NCBI GenBank assembly: GCA_903953195.1
Contig: CAJBIS010000328.1
Location: 1 to 9,321 of the forward strand
Length of the DNA: 9,321 bases
Direction of reading: 5' to 3'
From: an uncultured Actinomycetes bacterium
Lineage (GTDB): Bacteria; Actinomycetota; Acidimicrobiia; Acidimicrobiales; Microtrichaceae
Both the position numbers and the translations under genes were made by a program. Below the pieces are notes generated by a model. That model saw only the letters and a program-made list of their open reading frames with translations. It had not been told where the DNA came from and ran no database searches. Positions 6,577-9,321 of this stretch are shown here, piece by piece. How positions within the stretch are numbered: position 1 is the first letter of the stretch; each line of letters starts with the position of its first letter.

Positions 6577-7327
6577 TCGGACGCAGCAGCACCTCGTTGA
6601 TCGCGACGCGCCGAGGTTGCGTCACGATGAACGCGATGACGTCGGCGACATCCTCGGAGAGCAGTCGTTCGACACCGTCGAAGCGCTGCCAGAACCCCTC
6701 GAGCGCTCCCGGGCTCAGGTGGTCGATCAGCTCGGTGTCGACCGCGCCCGGCTCGACGGCGGACACGCGCACGCTCCGCGCCGTCACCTCCTGGCGCAGG
6801 GATTCGGTGAACGCGGTGATGCCGACCTTCGCCAGGTTGTAGACACCCGACCCGACCCGGGGGAACCGACCAGCGGTCGAACTCAGGTTCACGATGTCGG
6901 CCACACGACGAGAAGACGTCTGTGCGGCGTCCAGGAGATGCGGCAGCGCCGCGTGCGTGCACGCGAGCAGGCCGTCGACGTTGACCGAGATCATGCGCTC
7001 CCAGTCCTCGGGGTCGGCGTCGACGATCGGACCGAGCAGCATCACACCGGCGTTGTTGACGAGCGTGTCGAGCCGACCGAACTCGTCGACGGTGCCGGCG
7101 ATGAGTCCGCGGGCCTGCTCACCGTCAGCGACGTCGCACTCGACCGCCGCCGCTCGACCGCCGTCGGCGGTGATGTGCGCCACGAGCTCCTCGAGACGGT
7201 CGAGCCGCCGCGCGGACGCCACCACCGTCGCACCCTCCGCGGCCAGACGGATCGCCGTCGCGGCACCGATCCCACTGCTCGCTCCCGTCACCACGGCGAC
7301 GGTTCCGTCGAGTCGTTCTGCAGTCAT
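6560..7327 (-). CDS. Classical short-chain dehydrogenase/reductase (SDR), YdfG-like
   Basis: This 255-residue cytoplasmic oxidoreductase has a Rossmann fold and is likely NADP(H)-dependent. Visible elements in order: the dinucleotide-binding TGASSGIG (14-21), the adenine-site Asp65 in CDVAD, NNAG (91-94), and the catalytic set Asn116 (SVNVDG), Ser150 (NLSSTAG), Tyr163 and Lys167 (YNLAK). PGAVDTEL (193-200) follows in the substrate-binding region. The paired arginines after beta-strand 2 (SARR, 38-41) favour NADP(H) over NAD(H). Length and motif spacing are those of a complete classical SDR. The closest named type is the 3-hydroxy acid dehydrogenase YdfG, though the substrate is not fixed by sequence. 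The ATG at 7327 is preceded by a strong ribosome binding site, AAGGGGG (7338-7332 on the minus strand), with a 4-base gap. It is tail-to-tail with the TetR gene and head-to-head with the lipase gene, so it may be controlled by that regulator (inference). Confidence 0.94.
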   Translation of the reverse strand: MTAERLDGTVAVVTGASSGIGAATAIRLAAEGATVVASARRLDRLEELVAHITADGGRAAAVECDVADGEQARGLIAGTVDEFGRLDTLVNNAGVMLLGPIVDADPEDWERMISVNVDGLLACTHAALPHLLDAAQTSSRRVADIVNLSSTAGRFPRVGSGVYNLAKVGITAFTESLRQEVTARSVRVSAVEPGAVDTELIDHLSPGALEGFWQRFDGVERLLSEDVADVIAFIVTQPRRVAINEVLLRPTDQEL

Positions 7328-7438
7328 TGGGCCCCCTTGGTCGACGGACGTCGTTCTAGCGGTCCCGTCGCGACCGGGCGAACCCGACTCGGGGTGATTC
7401 CGCTGGCGCCGGCGTCGTCGACATCGGAGACTGGATCC
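7328..7438. promoter_or_regulatory. Divergent promoter region between the SDR and lipase genes
   Basis: These 111 bases separate two genes transcribed away from each other and must hold both promoters. For the dehydrogenase, TAGAAC (7358-7353, minus strand) is a fair -10 candidate, which would give a leader of about 20 bases. For the lipase I see only the ribosome binding site GGAGA (7426-7430). Two short inverted repeats are present: CGACG-GA-CGTCG (7342-7353) and CGGTC-N7-GACCG (7360-7376). They could be operators but are short for such GC-rich DNA. Confidence 0.4.
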
Positions 7439-8728
7439 ATGACGCAGGGTGAGGTGAGGCGATCGGCGCGTGTCGGTTCGGCGCTCACGATCATCGTCGC
7501 GGCGCTGAGCCTGGTGCCCGCATGCACGGGCTCCGACGCCTCGACCGCCTCGGTCACTTCGACCACGGTGGACGCGCCATCGGCGGCGCGGCCGGCGGAG
7601 GCGATCACCCGCGACGGCGACACGTACCGGATTCCGGCGACGACGGAGCCCGTCGTACCGGGCCAGCTCGTCGCGTCGCAGGCACTGCCTCCGAGTGCTG
7701 CGCTCGGCGGAGCCCGACGGACCCTGCTCCTCTACGGCACGACCGACGCGCAGGCTGCACCGACGGTCGCGAGCGGCGTGGTGCTCGCCCCGGCGCGCAC
7801 ACCGCCTCCCGGCGGCTGGCCGGTGGTGTCGTGGGCGCACGGCACCGTGGGCGTGGCGGACGGGTGCGCCCCGTCCCAGACCGACAACCTGGCCTACAAC
7901 GAGTACGCCCAGGAGGTCCGCTCGTTCCTCGACGCCGGCTACGCCGTCGTCGCCACCGACGACGTCGGTCTCGGGACCCCCGGCATCCACCCGTATCTCG
8001 ACGGCATGAGCGAGGGCGCGGCCACGGTCGACATCGTGCCGGCGGCGCACCGAGCCGTCACCGGACTCGCACCGGACTGGTTCGCGGTCGGCCACTCCCA
8101 GGGCGGACAGGCCGTGCTCTTCGCGAATCGCATCGCGGCGACACGGGCTCCGGGGTACCCGCTGCGGGCGACGATCTCGATCGCCCCGGCGTCACATCTG
8201 GAGCTGCTGGTCCCAGCGGTGGCATCCGGCGACCGACCCGCCGATTTCGTCTACGCGCTCTACGCGATCATCGGCCTGAGCGCTGCCGATCCGACCGTCG
8301 AGCTCGAGCCGCTGCTCGGGCCCGAGGGTGATGCCCGGGTCGACCTCATCACCGATGACGGATGCCTGATCGACACCGGCGAGGCGTTCGCCGGTGTCGC
8401 CGCCGCCGATGCGTTCGCGATCGACGACGCCGCCATGGAACGCATCAGCGAAGGACTCGCCCGCATCGGTAACCCTGACATCGCCCCGACCTCCGGCCCG
8501 GTGCTCATCCTGCAGGGCGCCACCGATGCCGACGTGCCCGCGGAGTTCAGCGCTGCAGTGGCCGAACGCCTGCGCGCGCTCGGCTCGGACGTCACCTACC
8601 GCGAGTACCCGGACCTCGGCCACGACGAGGTGCTCGGTCCGTCGATGTGCGAACAGCTGGCGTTCCTCGCCGCCCACGGCGGACCCACCGTGAGCGACTG
8701 CATCCCGCAGCCGACCGATCTCAGCTGA
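7439..8728 (+). CDS. Secreted LIP-family lipase/esterase lipoprotein (alpha/beta hydrolase)
   Basis: This 429-residue exported hydrolase is predicted to cut ester bonds of lipids or similar substrates outside the membrane. The signal peptide has a basic start (RRSAR), a hydrophobic core (12-26) and the lipobox LVPAC with Cys29, followed by a Ser/Thr/Ala linker (30-57). The catalytic domain carries the family hallmarks SWAHGTVGVADGCAPS (131-146, oxyanion side) and AGYAVVATDDVGLGTPG (166-182). The nucleophile elbow is GHSQGG (218-223) with Ser220. The acid is Asp363 in QGATDADVP and the base is His395 in LGHDE, so the triad is complete. These features match the secretory lipase family (Pfam LIP) known from Candida and many actinobacteria; a feruloyl- or other carboxylesterase activity is equally possible. 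The start is supported by GGAGA 8 bases upstream and by the signal peptide. The glycosyltransferase gene begins 16 bases after the stop, so the two are probably one transcript. Confidence 0.92.
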   Translation: MTQGEVRRSARVGSALTIIVAALSLVPACTGSDASTASVTSTTVDAPSAARPAEAITRDGDTYRIPATTEPVVPGQLVASQALPPSAALGGARRTLLLYGTTDAQAAPTVASGVVLAPARTPPPGGWPVVSWAHGTVGVADGCAPSQTDNLAYNEYAQEVRSFLDAGYAVVATDDVGLGTPGIHPYLDGMSEGAATVDIVPAAHRAVTGLAPDWFAVGHSQGGQAVLFANRIAATRAPGYPLRATISIAPASHLELLVPAVASGDRPADFVYALYAIIGLSAADPTVELEPLLGPEGDARVDLITDDGCLIDTGEAFAGVAAADAFAIDDAAMERISEGLARIGNPDIAPTSGPVLILQGATDADVPAEFSAAVAERLRALGSDVTYREYPDLGHDEVLGPSMCEQLAFLAAHGGPTVSDCIPQPTDLS

Positions 8729-8744
8729 GCGGGTCGTCCTCGCC

Positions 8745-9321
8745 GTGACCATCGCCGTCGTCATCCCGGCACACAACGAGGAACGGCTGATCGGACGGTG
8801 TCTGGCGTCGATTCACCGGGCTGCCGCACGGGCGTCGACCGAGGCGACGGTCACCGTCGTGGCGAACCGCTGCACCGATGGCACCGCCGACGTCGCCGAG
8901 TCCCTCGGCGCCCGGGTGGTCACGAGCGAGGCCCGCAACCTCGCGTCCGTCCGCAACACCGGCATCGCCGCCGGCGCCGGTGAGATCGTCGTGACCGTGG
9001 ATGCCGATGGCATCGTGCACCCTGACACCTTCCGGGAGGTCACCAGTCGACTCCACTCGGGGTCGTACGTCGGTGGTGGAGTGCGCGTCATCCCTGAGCG
9101 CTGGTCCGCCGGCATCGCCGTCACCTACGCACTCATGGAGGCCATCACCGCGGTGACCCGGGTTGCCGGAGGGCTGTACTGGGCGCGCCGTGACGACGTC
9201 GAGGCGGTCGGCGGGTTCGACGAGTCGGTGCTCGTCGGCGAGGACGTCGCGTTCGCCCGGCGCCTCCGCGCCCGTGGCCGGGCCACCGGGCGTCGCTTCA
9301 CCTGTCTCCGATCGACGCCAC
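8745..9321 (+). CDS. Family 2 (GT-A) glycosyltransferase, 3' end outside the window
   Basis: The first 192 residues of a glycosyltransferase that would move a sugar from a nucleotide-sugar donor, probably at the cytoplasmic face of the membrane. The GT-A fold begins immediately with TIAVVIPAHNEERLIGRCL (2-20). RCTDGTADVAE (42-52) and RNLASVRNTGIAAGAGE (64-80) follow, then the metal-binding DAD (86-88) in VTVDADG. Further on, GGLYWARRDDVEAVGGFDE (142-160) and GEDVAFARRLRARGR (165-179) supply the acceptor-side ED motif. The sequence is broken off by the window edge, so any C-terminal membrane segments and the acceptor are unknown. The GTG at 8745 is the only start codon between the lipase stop and the first conserved strand. 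It has no clear ribosome binding site, and the 16-base gap suggests read-through from the lipase gene. Confidence 0.9.
   Translation, partial: MTIAVVIPAHNEERLIGRCLASIHRAAARASTEATVTVVANRCTDGTADVAESLGARVVTSEARNLASVRNTGIAAGAGEIVVTVDADGIVHPDTFREVTSRLHSGSYVGGGVRVIPERWSAGIAVTYALMEAITAVTRVAGGLYWARRDDVEAVGGFDESVLVGEDVAFARRLRARGRATGRRFTCLRSTP

Noticed and set aside
6617..7438. Long in-frame extension upstream of the lipase start
   Set aside because: It lies antisense to the dehydrogenase and would put the signal peptide in the middle of the protein. The ATG at 7439 has a ribosome binding site and gives a proper lipoprotein N-terminus.
1..9321. Search for a mobile element, defence island or biosynthetic cluster
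   Set aside because: No transposase, integrase, nuclease, toxin-antitoxin pair, carrier-protein or tailoring gene set is present. GC content and codon use look even across the window, and all genes fit ordinary chromosomal functions.

Overview
The window looks like an ordinary chromosomal stretch of a high-GC actinobacterium. The base composition is strongly GC-rich with G or C at most third codon positions. Some starts are GTG, several genes appear to be read from leaderless transcripts, and one gene belongs to the actinobacterial SCO6745 family. The style of the lipoproteins and regulators would fit an Acidimicrobiia (Ilumatobacter-like) genome, but that placement is a guess. There are no RNA genes, insertion sequences, phage genes or CRISPR arrays that I can see, and no non-coding gap longer than 111 bases.

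Layout. Bases 1-977 (minus) hold most of a CPA2-type cation:proton antiporter, cut by the window edge. An amidase-signature hydrolase lies just upstream on the same strand (1022-2419), yet the antiporter seems to have its own promoter. A 59-base divergent region carrying an 8-bp perfect inverted repeat (2441-2471) separates the amidase from a plus-strand run. That run is a two-domain META lipoprotein (2479-3318), an SCO6745-family protein overlapping it by 4 bases (3315-4181), a parallel beta-helix lipoprotein (4230-5837) and a TetR-type regulator with its own leaderless promoter (5879-6538). The regulator converges on a classical short-chain dehydrogenase (6560-7327, minus). A 111-base divergent region then leads to a secreted LIP-family lipase/esterase lipoprotein (7439-8728), followed closely by a family 2 glycosyltransferase cut by the right edge (8745-9321).

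How the genes fit together. Three of the nine genes encode exported lipoproteins (META, beta-helix, lipase), so the region leans towards envelope and surface functions, with hydrolytic and redox enzymes in between. The best-supported coupling is META lipoprotein with SCO6745 protein (GTGA overlap). The TetR protein may control itself, the convergent dehydrogenase or the divergent region beyond it; nothing in the sequence decides which. I did not find a convincing new multi-gene system. The points most worth checking are the three identically spaced TANNNT-N6-start leaderless promoters, the inverted repeat that covers both a ribosome binding site and an opposing promoter, and the META/SCO6745 pair.
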